Positions 44,791 through 53,189 of a stretch of 64,000 nucleotides of DNA are shown in pieces. Both the position numbers and the translations under genes were made by a program. Within the stretch, counting starts at the first letter, position 1, and each line of letters starts with the position of its first letter. Origin of the DNA: Pseudoalteromonas sp. NC201. GTDB taxonomy: Bacteria; Pseudomonadota; Gammaproteobacteria; Enterobacterales; Alteromonadaceae. Under the pieces are notes generated by a model. The model saw nothing but the letters and a program-made list of their open reading frames with translations, was not told the origin of the DNA and ran no database searches. The DNA lies in contig NZ_CP022523.1 in assembly GCF_002850255.1 (NCBI RefSeq), forward strand, positions 754,486 through 818,485, written 5' to 3'.

Positions 44791-46284
44791 ATGAAAAAGT
44801 TTGTCTTGTCTGCCATTACTTCAGCCGTATTAATGTTGAATAGTATGAATGTGCAAAGCTTTGAAGATGACCGAGCACAATTGTTAGAAGCTTACTTTAC
44901 ACACTGCGAACAAATAAAGTTATGCAATGGCAGCGTCTTAGTTGCAGAAAATGACGCCATACTTTTCCAAAGAACGATGGGAGAGGTTAGTCACGCTAGT
45001 GAAGAGCTGCTAGGGACTCAACATCAGTTTGATATTGGTTCTATTTCAAAGCAGTTTACCGCTATCGCGATCATGATGCTTAAAGAGCAAGGCAAACTGA
45101 AATTTGAAGATCCCGTTTATTTATATATTCCTAACTTTCCATATAAAGATATTAAAATCAATCAGCTATTAAACCACACTTCTGGTGTGCCAGATATGAT
45201 GCCTTATATCTCGGACTTGTATCGTCAAGGAAAAGTGGACTCCAGCCTTGATCAAAGTTTTTTATTGAGTGTGCTGCTGAGTGAGCAACCTGCATTAATG
45301 TTTAAACCGGGTGAGCAATTTAAATACAGTAATACTGGTTATGTTGTACTTGCAAAGGTCATTGAGTCAGTATCTAGATTGCCGTATAGCCAGTTTCTTC
45401 AACAGCAAGTATTTTCACCCCTTGGTATGCATTATACAGTTAGTCGAACCAAGTTGACGGAAAAGAAAATAACAACTCGTGCATATGGGTTTCGTCGTCA
45501 CTTAAATGATAAGAAGCGCGCCTTTGATCAAATTCCTTTCTTTGATGTTGAGGGGATGGGCGGGATCTATTCAACGACTCAGGACTTGTATAAGTGGCAC
45601 TTAGCGTTAAGCAATAATAAACTTATTTCGAAGGAAACTTGGCTGCAAGCGCTGCAGCCGACCACAACATTAGACAACAACACCAAACAGTACGGTTATG
45701 GATTCATGTTAAAGGCTGATGCCTATGATCATCCCAAGTTTGGCCACAGTGGCCACTGGCGAGGTTTTAAGTCGATTTACAGCCATCAATTGGATGATAA
45801 TAGAACGATTATTCTATTAACAAATAATGGTCAAGATGACGTTGTCGATGAGAATGAAAAAGCGGTAGAAGCCATTTTAGCGATGAAACCATACCCTCAA
45901 GTAAAACAACCTATTTCAGCAGTTCTTTATAAGATGTTTACCCAAGAGGAACCTGCTGAGGCGAGAAGTCAATATAATCGCCTCAAGGCCGATAGGTATA
46001 ACGATTATGATTTTTCAGAAGCGCAGTTGAATGACTTGGGATATGCGCTTTTGGGAGAAGAGAAAAATGCCGCTGCTATTGCTGCATTTGAGCTAAACGT
46101 TGAAGCATTCCCTAGTTCAGCCAATGGGTTAGATAGTCTCGCAGAGGCACTGATTGCCGATAATCAACTAAAACGTGCAAAGGCGATTTTAAAACAGGCA
46201 ATTGTACTTGACCCTAACCTCGAATCTGCAAAGCAGCAACTAGCGAGTTTAGAAACACCTGTAAGTACGAAAAATTCGCTGTAG
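44791..46284 (+). CDS. Secreted serine hydrolase (class C beta-lactamase/DD-peptidase-like)
   Basis: 497 aa. Signal peptide FVLSAITSAVLMLNSMNVQS. The beta-lactamase-like domain (about 25-370) has the nucleophile motif SISK (IGSISKQFTAIAIMML), the YSN triad (FKYSNTGYVVLAKVIE) and HSGHWRGF in place of KTG. The C-terminal 110 residues carry TPR-like repeats (ALLGEEKNAAAIAAFELNVEAFPSSANGLDSLAEAL). This class covers esterases, D-aminopeptidases and PBPs rather than true resistance enzymes. Single gene, strong ribosome site AAGGA. Confidence 0.85.
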   Translation: MKKFVLSAITSAVLMLNSMNVQSFEDDRAQLLEAYFTHCEQIKLCNGSVLVAENDAILFQRTMGEVSHASEELLGTQHQFDIGSISKQFTAIAIMMLKEQGKLKFEDPVYLYIPNFPYKDIKINQLLNHTSGVPDMMPYISDLYRQGKVDSSLDQSFLLSVLLSEQPALMFKPGEQFKYSNTGYVVLAKVIESVSRLPYSQFLQQQVFSPLGMHYTVSRTKLTEKKITTRAYGFRRHLNDKKRAFDQIPFFDVEGMGGIYSTTQDLYKWHLALSNNKLISKETWLQALQPTTTLDNNTKQYGYGFMLKADAYDHPKFGHSGHWRGFKSIYSHQLDDNRTIILLTNNGQDDVVDENEKAVEAILAMKPYPQVKQPISAVLYKMFTQEEPAEARSQYNRLKADRYNDYDFSEAQLNDLGYALLGEEKNAAAIAAFELNVEAFPSSANGLDSLAEALIADNQLKRAKAILKQAIVLDPNLESAKQQLASLETPVSTKNSL

Positions 46285-46406
46285 TAACAGTTGTCTTGGC
46301 CAAATCGCAGCTGCTGGGTGAGCTATCATGCTAGCAGCTAAGCGCGTCATTTTTATAGTTTAGTGAGCTTCAAACTGAACGTGAACTCAGTCTGACTAGA
46401 GGTTAG

Positions 46407-47386
46407 TTGCCAATTAGCTATGGCTTTGATGAATATACTCAGCCTATGCTTTTAAGCCACGGAATAACATCCATTAGTGATGCTCGCGTATATTGGCAGC
46501 GCGGCCAATTAGATACTTGGCAAAAGCTACAAGCGGATGGTGTTTTGAAGATGCGAGCCAGCTTGGGCTTATGGGCTTATCCGGAAGCAAGTGATGAAAG
46601 CCAAATTAGAGCGCTTAAATCGTTTCATAATACGACGCCAAATAGCTTATTAGAAGTCGACCAAATAAAGTTTTACATGGATGGTATTTTGGTGAATACC
46701 ACTGCGGCAATGAAAGAGCCTTATAAAGTAGATTGGCTTAAGCTCGATGGTAACCGTGGAGTGAATTATTTTACCCAAGCTCGATTAGAGAAATATATAA
46801 AAGTATTGGAGCCTAGTGGCTTTGACTTTAACATTCATGCAGTTGGCGACAGAGGAATACATGAAGCGTTAAATGCTATTGAAGCAGCCTCTAAAGGAGT
46901 TGCTCGGCATCGCCTTACACATGTAGAAGTTGTTGATCCTGAAGATTACAAGAGGTTTTCTGCGTTGGGTGTGATAGCAGATGCACAAGTCGCAGGAGAA
47001 TTTACTCAACCGCATCATTGGCAAGAAATGCAACCACTGTTAGGCCGCGAGCGGGCAGATCATTTGGTTCCAATTAAAAGCCTAAGTGAAAATGGTGCGA
47101 TGCTCACGCTGAGCAGCGATTGGAATGTGAGTACGCTTAATCCTTTTATCAGTATCGCGAATGCAATTACTCGACAGCCTGAAGCAACTCATTAGAACAA
47201 GCAATCGCAGCCTACACAATAAATGCTGCGTACGCGATGCGACAAGAAGACATTGTTGGAAGCCTCGAGGTTGGAAAGCTTGCTGACTTTATTGTGTTAG
47301 ACCAAAACCTATTCAATATATCATTCGAAGAAATAAAAGTGACCAAAGTTACGCAAACGTGGATCCATGGAAATCAGGCCTTTTAA
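46407..47386 (+). pseudogene. Decayed YtcJ-like amidohydrolase
   Basis: The open part (46407-47195) encodes the middle of an amidohydrolase-3 family enzyme (MLLSHGITSISDARVYW, IKFYMDGILVNTTAAM, FNIHAVGDRGIHEAL, LTHVEVVDPED, LTLSSDWNVSTLNPFISIANAITRQPE). It has no N-terminal metal-binding HxH half and no start or signal. After 47195 coding resumes in another frame (SNSLEQAIAAYTINAAYAM...EVGKLADFIVLDQN...) to a TAA at 47384. About 250 N-terminal residues are missing and some residues before the shift are deleted. It is inactive as it stands. Confidence 0.75.
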
Positions 47387-47513
47387 CGTGGGGCTAATGG
47401 CTTGACTGTTCATAACCAGTCGAGAATCAGCAACAATGTAGTGCGGGATTTCGGATTGAAATAGAAGTAGCAACCCTTACTCTATGGTCTAACTCAAACC
47501 GTTAAGGATTGTT

Positions 47514-48506
47514 ATGACTTCACTTGCTAACATGCCATTTTCTTTGCTCGAATTAAGCCCGATGAAAGAGCAAGATACCGTTTCACAAACCCTCGCTAAC
47601 AGCGTGGCTTATGCGCAAAAAGCGGATGAACTTGGCTTTAAACGCTTTTGGATGGCTGAGCATCATAATATGCGTGGCATCGTCTGCGCAGCAACCTCCG
47701 TATTGATAGGGCATATTGCCGGACACACTCACAATATTCGGGTAGGGGCGGGTGGCGTGATGTTGCCAAACCATCCACCGTTAGTCGTCGCTGAGCAGTT
47801 TGGCACCTTAGAAAGCCTCTATCCAGGCCGTATTGATTTGGGATTAGGGCGCGCGCCTGGCAGCGATCCTATTACCAGCCGAGCACTACGTCGCGATGAG
47901 AGACGTGCGGAGCAATTTGACGATGAAGTTGCTGAATTACAAGCCTTGCTCGGTCCTTATGACGGTAGATCCTCGGTGCGTGCCATTCCGGGCGAAAACA
48001 CCAAGGTACCAATCTGGTTGCTTGGCTCGAGTCTTTATAGTGCCCAGCTCGCCGCAAAGCGAGGTTTACCTTATGCATTTGCGGGTCATTTTGCGCCACG
48101 ATTCGTGCATGATGCTATTGCGCTTTATCGCCGCGATTTCCAACCATCAAAGGTGTTAGATAAACCTTATGTAACGCTTGGCTTACCGGTAGTTGCAGCC
48201 GATACCGACGAACAAGCGCAGTATTTAGCTACCACGTCAAAGCAACGTATCCTAGCGTTGATGCGAGGCCAGGCGTTATGGTTGAAACCCCCCGTTGATT
48301 CGATGGAGGGTCTATGGAATGCCCAAGAGCAAATGCAAGTCGACAGCTTTTTAGGCCTATCTGTGGTTGGAAGCCCCGCGACTGTCCACCATAAACTCAG
48401 CATGATTAAACGTGAGTTAGCGGTCGATGAGTTTATTTTTACCAACGATTTATACGAGCTAAGTGATAGAAAACATGCGCTTGAAATCTTGGCGAGCTTA
48501 ACGTAA
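47514..48506 (+). CDS. LLM-class flavin-dependent oxidoreductase
   Basis: 330 aa luciferase-like monooxygenase of the MsnO8/YhbW-type subfamily. Features: SLLELSPM at the N-terminus, KRFWMAEHHNMRGIVCAATSVLIGHIAGHT, IRVGAGGVMLPNHPPLVVAEQFGTLESLYPGRIDLGLGRAPGSD (flavin-phosphate site), and VVGSPATVHHKL near the C-terminus. AAGGATTGTT precedes the ATG. Substrate unknown; uses FMNH2 supplied by a reductase elsewhere. Confidence 0.9.
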   Translation: MTSLANMPFSLLELSPMKEQDTVSQTLANSVAYAQKADELGFKRFWMAEHHNMRGIVCAATSVLIGHIAGHTHNIRVGAGGVMLPNHPPLVVAEQFGTLESLYPGRIDLGLGRAPGSDPITSRALRRDERRAEQFDDEVAELQALLGPYDGRSSVRAIPGENTKVPIWLLGSSLYSAQLAAKRGLPYAFAGHFAPRFVHDAIALYRRDFQPSKVLDKPYVTLGLPVVAADTDEQAQYLATTSKQRILALMRGQALWLKPPVDSMEGLWNAQEQMQVDSFLGLSVVGSPATVHHKLSMIKRELAVDEFIFTNDLYELSDRKHALEILASLT

Positions 48507-48582
48507 AAGTCTGAGTGCGAAGGCAGTACTTAAGAGAAGGTTTGCGGTACACTGCGAGTTAAAAATTTACAGGGAACGAAAG

Positions 48583-48789
48583 TTGAAAACGATTTGGTTG
48601 TGTATCCTTTCTCTACTTATTCTGCCTTTATGTCGGGGCGAAAGAAATAGCGCGGACCTTTGATGACGCCCCATTACCGGGGAGTAAGTTGATGTCAGGT
48701 ACGGAAAAAACGACGCTCCGTGATGAAAATGAAGCACTAAGGTACTAGAAGCTAAACTTGCTGAGCTCGGGGTGTTTAAATCACCCTGA
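48583..48789 (+). pseudogene. Truncated, frameshifted polysaccharide deacetylase relic
   Basis: A TTG at 48583 with AGGGAACG upstream starts a signal peptide (KTIWLCILSLLILPLC). After a one-base shift near 48640 the next frame reads KEIARTFDDAPLPGSKLMSG, the first motif of NodB-type deacetylases (TFDD). Another shift near 48745 gives VLEAKLAELGVFKSP and then a stop. Only about 65 of some 290 residues remain. The gene was probably cut by the adjacent repeat element or a deletion. Confidence 0.55.
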
Positions 48790-48828
48790 ATAATAAGTTC
48801 AGCGAGTCAATATTTGCAGTAACAACTA

Positions 48829-49091
48829 GGGCCTGTTGATCTTTGCTGTTTGATTTTTGTTCTTCTGAGTTTGTTTTGGTCGCGACGCTCGACTTGCCGC
48901 CTAGTAATCTAGGCAAAAGTTGAGCAACAATGAACAAAGCGCACTCAGGTGAACCCAAAGGGCAGCGCTTGATTAGCATTTCTACTGTGTTATCGCCTGA
49001 CTCACATAGAATAACTATGCTACGCAGGCTCTGCCTTGTACAAATACCAATCAAACTGCTGCAAAAACAAACTTGAAAGGTAAACAGGCCC
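48829..49091. mobile_element. MITE-like element with GGGCCTGTT terminal repeats
   Basis: GGGCCTGTT (48829-48837) and AACAGGCCC (49083-49091) are perfect inverted ends, flanked by TA on both sides as a likely 2-base target duplication. The 263-base interior has no transposase; its minus strand reads in part like eroded coding sequence. The ends resemble IS5-type (IS427 group) elements, so it is probably a deletion derivative mobilised in trans. It lies between the deacetylase relic and the Nudix gene. Confidence 0.6.
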
Positions 49092-49103
49092 TAAGGAAAA
49101 ATA

Positions 49104-49514
49104 ATGGATCAAGTCGTACGCGTCGGGGTTGGCGTGGTAATAATGCACGATAATAAAATTTTGCTTGGTGAGCGCATCGGCGCTCATGGCGCACATACTT
49201 GGGCAACCCCTGGTGGCCATTTAGAGTATGGAGAGGACATTGAGGCATGCGCGATAAGAGAGGTGCATGAAGAAACGGGGCTAGATGTTGTAAACGTTGA
49301 AAAGCTTGGTTTTACTAATGATTATTTTGCCAATGAGCAGAAACATTATGTCACTCTGTTTGTCATGGCAAGGTGCGATACTCATGATGCAGAAGTTAAA
49401 GAGCCAAATAAATGCAAACAATGGCAGTGGTTTTCGCTTGATGAATTGCCGCAGCCCCTATTTTTGCCTTTGGTGAACTTTTTAGAAGAAAACAACACAC
49501 TTTATCAAGGCTAA
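49104..49514 (+). CDS. Nudix hydrolase
   Basis: 136 aa with a complete Nudix box GGHLEYGEDIEACAIREVHEETGLDV, giving Mg-dependent cleavage of nucleoside-diphosphate derivatives. The strand pattern around VRVGVGVVIMHDNKILLGERIGAHGAHTWATPGG and CKQWQWFSLDELPQPLFLPL is MutT-like, similar to members that sanitise or hydrolyse pyrimidine nucleotides. It begins 13 bases after the MITE end; AAGGA upstream serves as ribosome site, so the element may contribute its promoter. Confidence 0.9.
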   Translation: MDQVVRVGVGVVIMHDNKILLGERIGAHGAHTWATPGGHLEYGEDIEACAIREVHEETGLDVVNVEKLGFTNDYFANEQKHYVTLFVMARCDTHDAEVKEPNKCKQWQWFSLDELPQPLFLPLVNFLEENNTLYQG

Positions 49515-49544
49515 TCAAGGCTAAAATGGTAATTGGGGCACAGC

Positions 49545-49985
49545 ATGGAAGAAATAGTCGTTAGATATATTCACTTTCTCGGTATTTTATTTTTGGCATC
49601 GACGCTCGCGATTGAAAACGTGTTACTCTCTAAATCAATGAGTAGTCAGAGTATTAAGCGGTTAGCGGTAGTTGATGGCTTGTATGGTGTCAGTGCGCTG
49701 GTAACACTTGGCGCGGGGTTAACGTTGTGGTTTGTAGTTGGCAAGCCCAGTGAGTTCTACACTAAAAATCCGATTTTCCATGCCAAAGTCGGACTATTTT
49801 TGTTAATCGCTTTGCTGTCTATCATTCCGACTGTGTTTTTATTGAAGCACCGTAATACAACAAAAGATAATTTATTTGTGCCCCAGCGTATTATCGTCAT
49901 TAAAAGGCTAGAAATGCTGTTACTTTTAGTTTTACCGCTACTTGCTGCACTTATGGCAAGAGGCTATGGGTTGCCCTCATCATGA
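49545..49985 (+). CDS. DUF2214 family membrane protein
   Basis: 146 aa from the ATG at 49545 (GGGG 6 bases upstream). Four transmembrane segments: YIHFLGILFLASTLAIENVLL, LYGVSALVTLGAGLTLWFVVG, FHAKVGLFLLIALLSIIPTVFLL and LEMLLLLVLPLLAALMARGYG. Conserved His/Tyr positions near helix 1 match DUF2214, a haem-membrane-protein-like family of unknown role. Its stop overlaps the VOC gene start by four bases (ATGA). Confidence 0.8.
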   Translation: MEEIVVRYIHFLGILFLASTLAIENVLLSKSMSSQSIKRLAVVDGLYGVSALVTLGAGLTLWFVVGKPSEFYTKNPIFHAKVGLFLLIALLSIIPTVFLLKHRNTTKDNLFVPQRIIVIKRLEMLLLLVLPLLAALMARGYGLPSS

Positions 49986-50398
49986 AACAAAATATTGTAA
50001 ATATTGCGCTCGTCGTCAAAGACTACGATGAAGCCATCGACTTCTACGTCAATAAACTAGGTTTTGAATTAATAGAAGACACCTATCAACCCGAGCAAGA
50101 TAAACGCTGGGTGGTGGTAGCACCGCCTAATTCACATGGTACGGCGTTACTACTTGCCAGAGCTTCTACGCCAGAGCAGCAGGAGTTTATTGGTGATCAA
50201 GCTGGTGGGCGGGTATTTTTATTTTTAAATACCGATGATTTCTGGCGTGATTATGAGCGCATGACATCTATTGGCATTCGGTTTATTCGCGAGCCGCAAG
50301 AGCAAGATTATGGCACGGTTGCTGTATTTGAAGATCTCTATGGCAACCGCTGGGACTTATTGCAGCTAAACCCTGATCACCCTTTGGCAAAGAGATGA
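49982..50398 (+). CDS. VOC/glyoxalase-family protein
   Basis: 138 aa with two beta-alpha-beta-beta-beta modules: IVNIALVVKDYDEAIDFYVNKLGFELIEDT and RVFLFLNTDDFWRDYERMTSIGIRFIREPQEQDYGTVAVFEDLYGNRWDLLQ. The metal positions (Glu in the second half, EDLYGN) are those of the vicinal-oxygen-chelate superfamily. Its start overlaps DUF2214 and its stop overlaps the DUF1275 gene (ATGA), so the three are translationally coupled. Exact reaction unknown. Confidence 0.88.
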   Translation: MKQNIVNIALVVKDYDEAIDFYVNKLGFELIEDTYQPEQDKRWVVVAPPNSHGTALLLARASTPEQQEFIGDQAGGRVFLFLNTDDFWRDYERMTSIGIRFIREPQEQDYGTVAVFEDLYGNRWDLLQLNPDHPLAKR

Positions 50399-51054
50399 TC
50401 TCTAAGTTACCAAAATGGGTTGAGATCGGCGCTTTTATATTGGCGCTCGTCGCAGGATTTGTGAATGCAATCGGCCTACTTAGCTTTGAGCACCAATCCG
50501 TTTCTCATTTATCCGGCACTGCGACTATGCTCGGAACTAGTTTTTTAGGTGGCAGCCTTAAAGAAACCCTGCACTTATTTGGAGTGTTACTCGCGTTCTT
50601 GCTTGGCTCTGCACTTGCAGGGTTTTTGCTGCATGGCACCACGTTAAGGCTTGGCAAACATTATGATACCGCGTTGGTGCTCGAAGCCATGTTGCTTACC
50701 GTGTCTCTCGTCTTACTGATGCAAGGCTCATTTTATGGTCATTTTTTTGCCTCCGCGGCTTGTGGACTACAAAACGCATTAGCCACCACGTACAGTGGAG
50801 CTGTGGTGAGGACAACCCATGTAACAGGAATATTCACCGACTTAGGGCTGATGATTGGGGCATTGTTTAGAGGCGAGCCTTTGGATACCAGAAAAACAAA
50901 ACTGTTTGTGTTGATCATTTCAGGGTTTGTGGCAGGTGGCGTGTTGGGCGCTTGGCTTTACAACAAGTTTCACTTTCAGGCGCTGTGGTTACCTATAACC
51001 ATCTGTTTGCTAATTGCTGGTGTTTACCGCTTTGCGCTTAGGGATAAGGGGTAG
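50395..51054 (+). CDS. YoaK-like DUF1275 membrane protein
   Basis: 219 aa with six or so transmembrane segments. Family signature: ALVAGFVNAIGLLSFEHQSVSHLSGTATMLG at the N-terminus and ACGLQNALATTYSGAVVRTTHVTGIFTDLGLMIG in the middle. The DUF1275/YoaK family has no firm function. It is the last gene of the Nudix-DUF2214-VOC-DUF1275 cluster. Confidence 0.88.
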   Translation: MISKLPKWVEIGAFILALVAGFVNAIGLLSFEHQSVSHLSGTATMLGTSFLGGSLKETLHLFGVLLAFLLGSALAGFLLHGTTLRLGKHYDTALVLEAMLLTVSLVLLMQGSFYGHFFASAACGLQNALATTYSGAVVRTTHVTGIFTDLGLMIGALFRGEPLDTRKTKLFVLIISGFVAGGVLGAWLYNKFHFQALWLPITICLLIAGVYRFALRDKG

Positions 51055-51090
51055 CACACCGCTGTGTTGACGTATCTTGGTTTGGATTAT

Positions 51091-51345
51091 TGACTACTTA
51101 ATCGACATCGTATACATTGGCGCGCGATTTTAATTTGGATCTTTCCACGATGTTTTACATCCTATTTAAGAATTTTGTTAGAAGGCTTTGCTCCGCGCAT
51201 TAACACGATGAAGTGTTGCTCGGAGCTTACTTTCTAAATCTTCATCAGAGACATTGGCGACTACCTGAATAAAGGTGGGCAGCGGCAGTGTATCTGATGA
51301 TTGGAAAGACGAAGCCGGCGATGATACTTCATCGCCGGCTTTTTT
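51091..51345 (+). ncRNA. Candidate small RNA or leader upstream of the MFS gene
   Basis: A promoter-like pair TTGACT-N17-TACATT (51091-51119) is followed after about 190 bases by an almost ideal intrinsic terminator (51312-51345). No plus-strand frame fits. On the minus strand 51178-51300 reads as a possible protein tail (VVANVSDEDLESKLRATLHRVNARSKAF), so the stretch could instead hold a gene relic. Confidence 0.35.
51312..51345 (+). terminator. Strong intrinsic terminator 1
   Basis: AAGCCGGCGATGA and TCATCGCCGGCTT form a perfect 13-bp stem with a 4-base loop followed by six T. One of the best terminators in the window, 258 bases after the last upstream plus-strand gene. Confidence 0.85.
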
Positions 51346-51385
51346 GTGCCCGAAATTCAGTGGCACACGTTTTCGAAATTTTTTG

Positions 51386-51426
51386 AAACGGGAGGTCGGT
51401 ATTACAGCCGATCTCCCGTTTTTTAT
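51386..51426 (+). terminator. Strong intrinsic terminator 2
   Basis: AAACGGGAGGTCGG pairs with CCGATCTCCCGTTT (14 bp with one G-U), followed by further T. It stands 45 bases after terminator 1 and 149 bases before the MFS start. A GTGCC...GGCAC hairpin lies between the two. Confidence 0.8.
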
Positions 51427-51574
51427 GGATGTAATTTAATGAACTTGATTTTAAAAGGCCTGATAATGTCAGGCATTAACCTAAACAAAGACCAACTTAA
51501 TATTGGCTTTATTTCTTATGCTTTGCTCATTACTAGCAAGGTAAACGTTTGCTGCGCAAAAAAGGGGTAATGAG

Positions 51575-52711
51575 ATGTTATTGACTTTATTACTCGCCTT
51601 TATTGCGTTTTTAGCCGGGGCCGATGAGCTGATGCTTGGGCCTATTCTTGAGCCTATTGGACTCGAATTAGGTGTAAAGCCTGAGCGAGTTACACTGTTT
51701 ATTACCACTTACAGCGTTGCCCTAGCGATTGTGGCTCCGCTATTTGGGGCGCTCTCGGATAAAGCAGGGCACCGCGCTATCATCTTACCTGCAATAGTGG
51801 TTTTTGGTGGTGCCTCCATCGCGACAGGGCTTGTCACTTCATTTAAGTGGGGCTTAGTTGCTCGTGTGATCACGGGGATTGCCAGTGCTGGCATGCTCCC
51901 GATTGCGTTTGCCATCGCGGCAAGCTCTGGTGGAGATGCGCTCAAACGGATCGGTTGGGTGCAAGCAGGCTTAACTCTTGGCATGATCTCAAGTCCTGCG
52001 TTTGGCGCGTTTTTAACGCATTTAATGTCGTGGCGAGCGGCTTTTGTTGCACTCGGGATCGCCACTTGGGTTGTGGCGTTATTACTTACCGTAAACCGCC
52101 GTGCGATCCCAAGTGACAAAGCTGGAGAAGGCACCAAGATATCAGTCAAGCTATGGCAAATCCCCGGTGTTGTTGGCGCATTACTTACCATGTGTATCGG
52201 TTTAGGTGGTGGTATTGGTTTGTTCAATTTGGTTGGGCAGCATTTACGAGATACACAAGCACTGTCAGTGTGGTTTATTGGTGTACTGTATGCCTTATTA
52301 GGCTTAGTGAGTGTTGCTGGAAACCTGATGATGCCAAAACTCGCAACCCACTTTGAAAGTGGGCGGCAGGTCATGCGTGCGTCATTGGTCGTTTGCCTCA
52401 TTGCCAGTAGCGGGCTTTATTGGTATCAAGGTATCTCTCTCATACCGTTATACTTTTTGATGACACTTTGGGCATTGGCTGGCGGCATTGGTTCACCGGC
52501 ATTACAGGCATATATTTCAGAACTTTCGCCTGCACATCGTGGTGTACTTATCTCACTGGCCATGAGCATGATGCACATTGGTGTGGCGATTTGGTCTGCC
52601 GTCGCAGGTTTTGCTTACAGCCTTGGTGCGGCTGCAATGGCGCTGCTTGCTATTATTTTGTTTAGTCTTGCCATTTTGTGTTTACGCCCCGTAAAAGGCG
52701 CATCAGTTTAG
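51575..52711 (+). CDS. MFS transporter
   Basis: 378 aa with about twelve transmembrane segments. MFS signature after helix 2: LFGALSDKAGHRAI; DHA1-type features LVARVITGIASAGMLPIAFAIAAS and GLYALLG. Family members export drugs, sugars or metabolites. AAAAGGGGTAATGAG provides the ribosome site. It follows two tandem terminators, so expression may depend on read-through or on its own promoter between 51430 and 51570. Confidence 0.88.
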   Translation: MLLTLLLAFIAFLAGADELMLGPILEPIGLELGVKPERVTLFITTYSVALAIVAPLFGALSDKAGHRAIILPAIVVFGGASIATGLVTSFKWGLVARVITGIASAGMLPIAFAIAASSGGDALKRIGWVQAGLTLGMISSPAFGAFLTHLMSWRAAFVALGIATWVVALLLTVNRRAIPSDKAGEGTKISVKLWQIPGVVGALLTMCIGLGGGIGLFNLVGQHLRDTQALSVWFIGVLYALLGLVSVAGNLMMPKLATHFESGRQVMRASLVVCLIASSGLYWYQGISLIPLYFLMTLWALAGGIGSPALQAYISELSPAHRGVLISLAMSMMHIGVAIWSAVAGFAYSLGAAAMALLAIILFSLAILCLRPVKGASV

Positions 52712-52732
52712 GAGGTAACTAGTACCAATTAG

Positions 52733-52917
52733 CCTTAATACTTGCTCAATTTTAAGGAGCAAATCTGACGCTAACGGCGTTAAAAATTTCTCATTTAGAA
52801 CAACTGAATAGCAAAATTTTCGCCCTGCCTACATGGATGTAGGTACCTTGGCGGTAGCGGTGTTATCGACAAGATTCTCTCGCCTCAAAATTGGAAGCTG
52901 AATTAAGCGAGTTGGTA
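52733..52917. mobile_element. MITE-like repeat, about 185 bp
   Basis: Starts TACCAATTAGCCTTAAT and ends ATTAAGCGAGTTGGTA, imperfect inverted ends, with internal hairpins CCTACATGGATGTAGG and TAACGGCGTTA. Short elements of this kind are commonly scattered between genes of Pseudoalteromonas and Vibrio. It has no coding capacity. The following 270 bases contain the Fur box of the next gene and nothing else evident. Confidence 0.5.
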
Positions 52918-53022
52918 TGCCAGCCTGCATATTCAATTGAACACGAGTGCTTTTGATTGAGTAGAAATGTTTTAATCTGTGTGGACTTTCATTAGACGAA
53001 ATAAATTGCTAGTATCATTTTT

Positions 53023-53041
53023 GATATTAATTCTCATTTTC
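53023..53041. promoter_or_regulatory. Fur box upstream of the haem gene
   Basis: GATATTAATTCTCATTTTC matches 14 of 19 positions of the Fur consensus GATAATGATAATCATTATC. It lies 149 bases before a HemS-like gene, which is expected to be iron-repressed. Confidence 0.6.
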
Positions 53042-53189
53042 ATTTGCTTTGGGTTTCATGGTATTTGCAAAGTTGGTACATGGTTTGATCGGATGATGTT
53101 GCGTCTATATATGTGAGCACTGTAAATCAACAACTTGTTTTCTTTCTTTGCCAAATGGGTGGTTAAGCTAGGTTCCTTGTGGAGGAAAT

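Noticed and set aside
51178-51366. Minus-strand frame with a plausible protein tail (VVANVSDEDLESKL)
   Set aside because: Its 5' half runs through the perfect terminator hairpin and has no ribosome site; kept only as an alternative in the ncRNA entry.
51439-51570. 44-codon frame ending 4 bases before the MFS start, as a leader peptide
   Set aside because: No ribosome site, unconvincing composition, and the MFS ribosome site lies in its tail; not listed.
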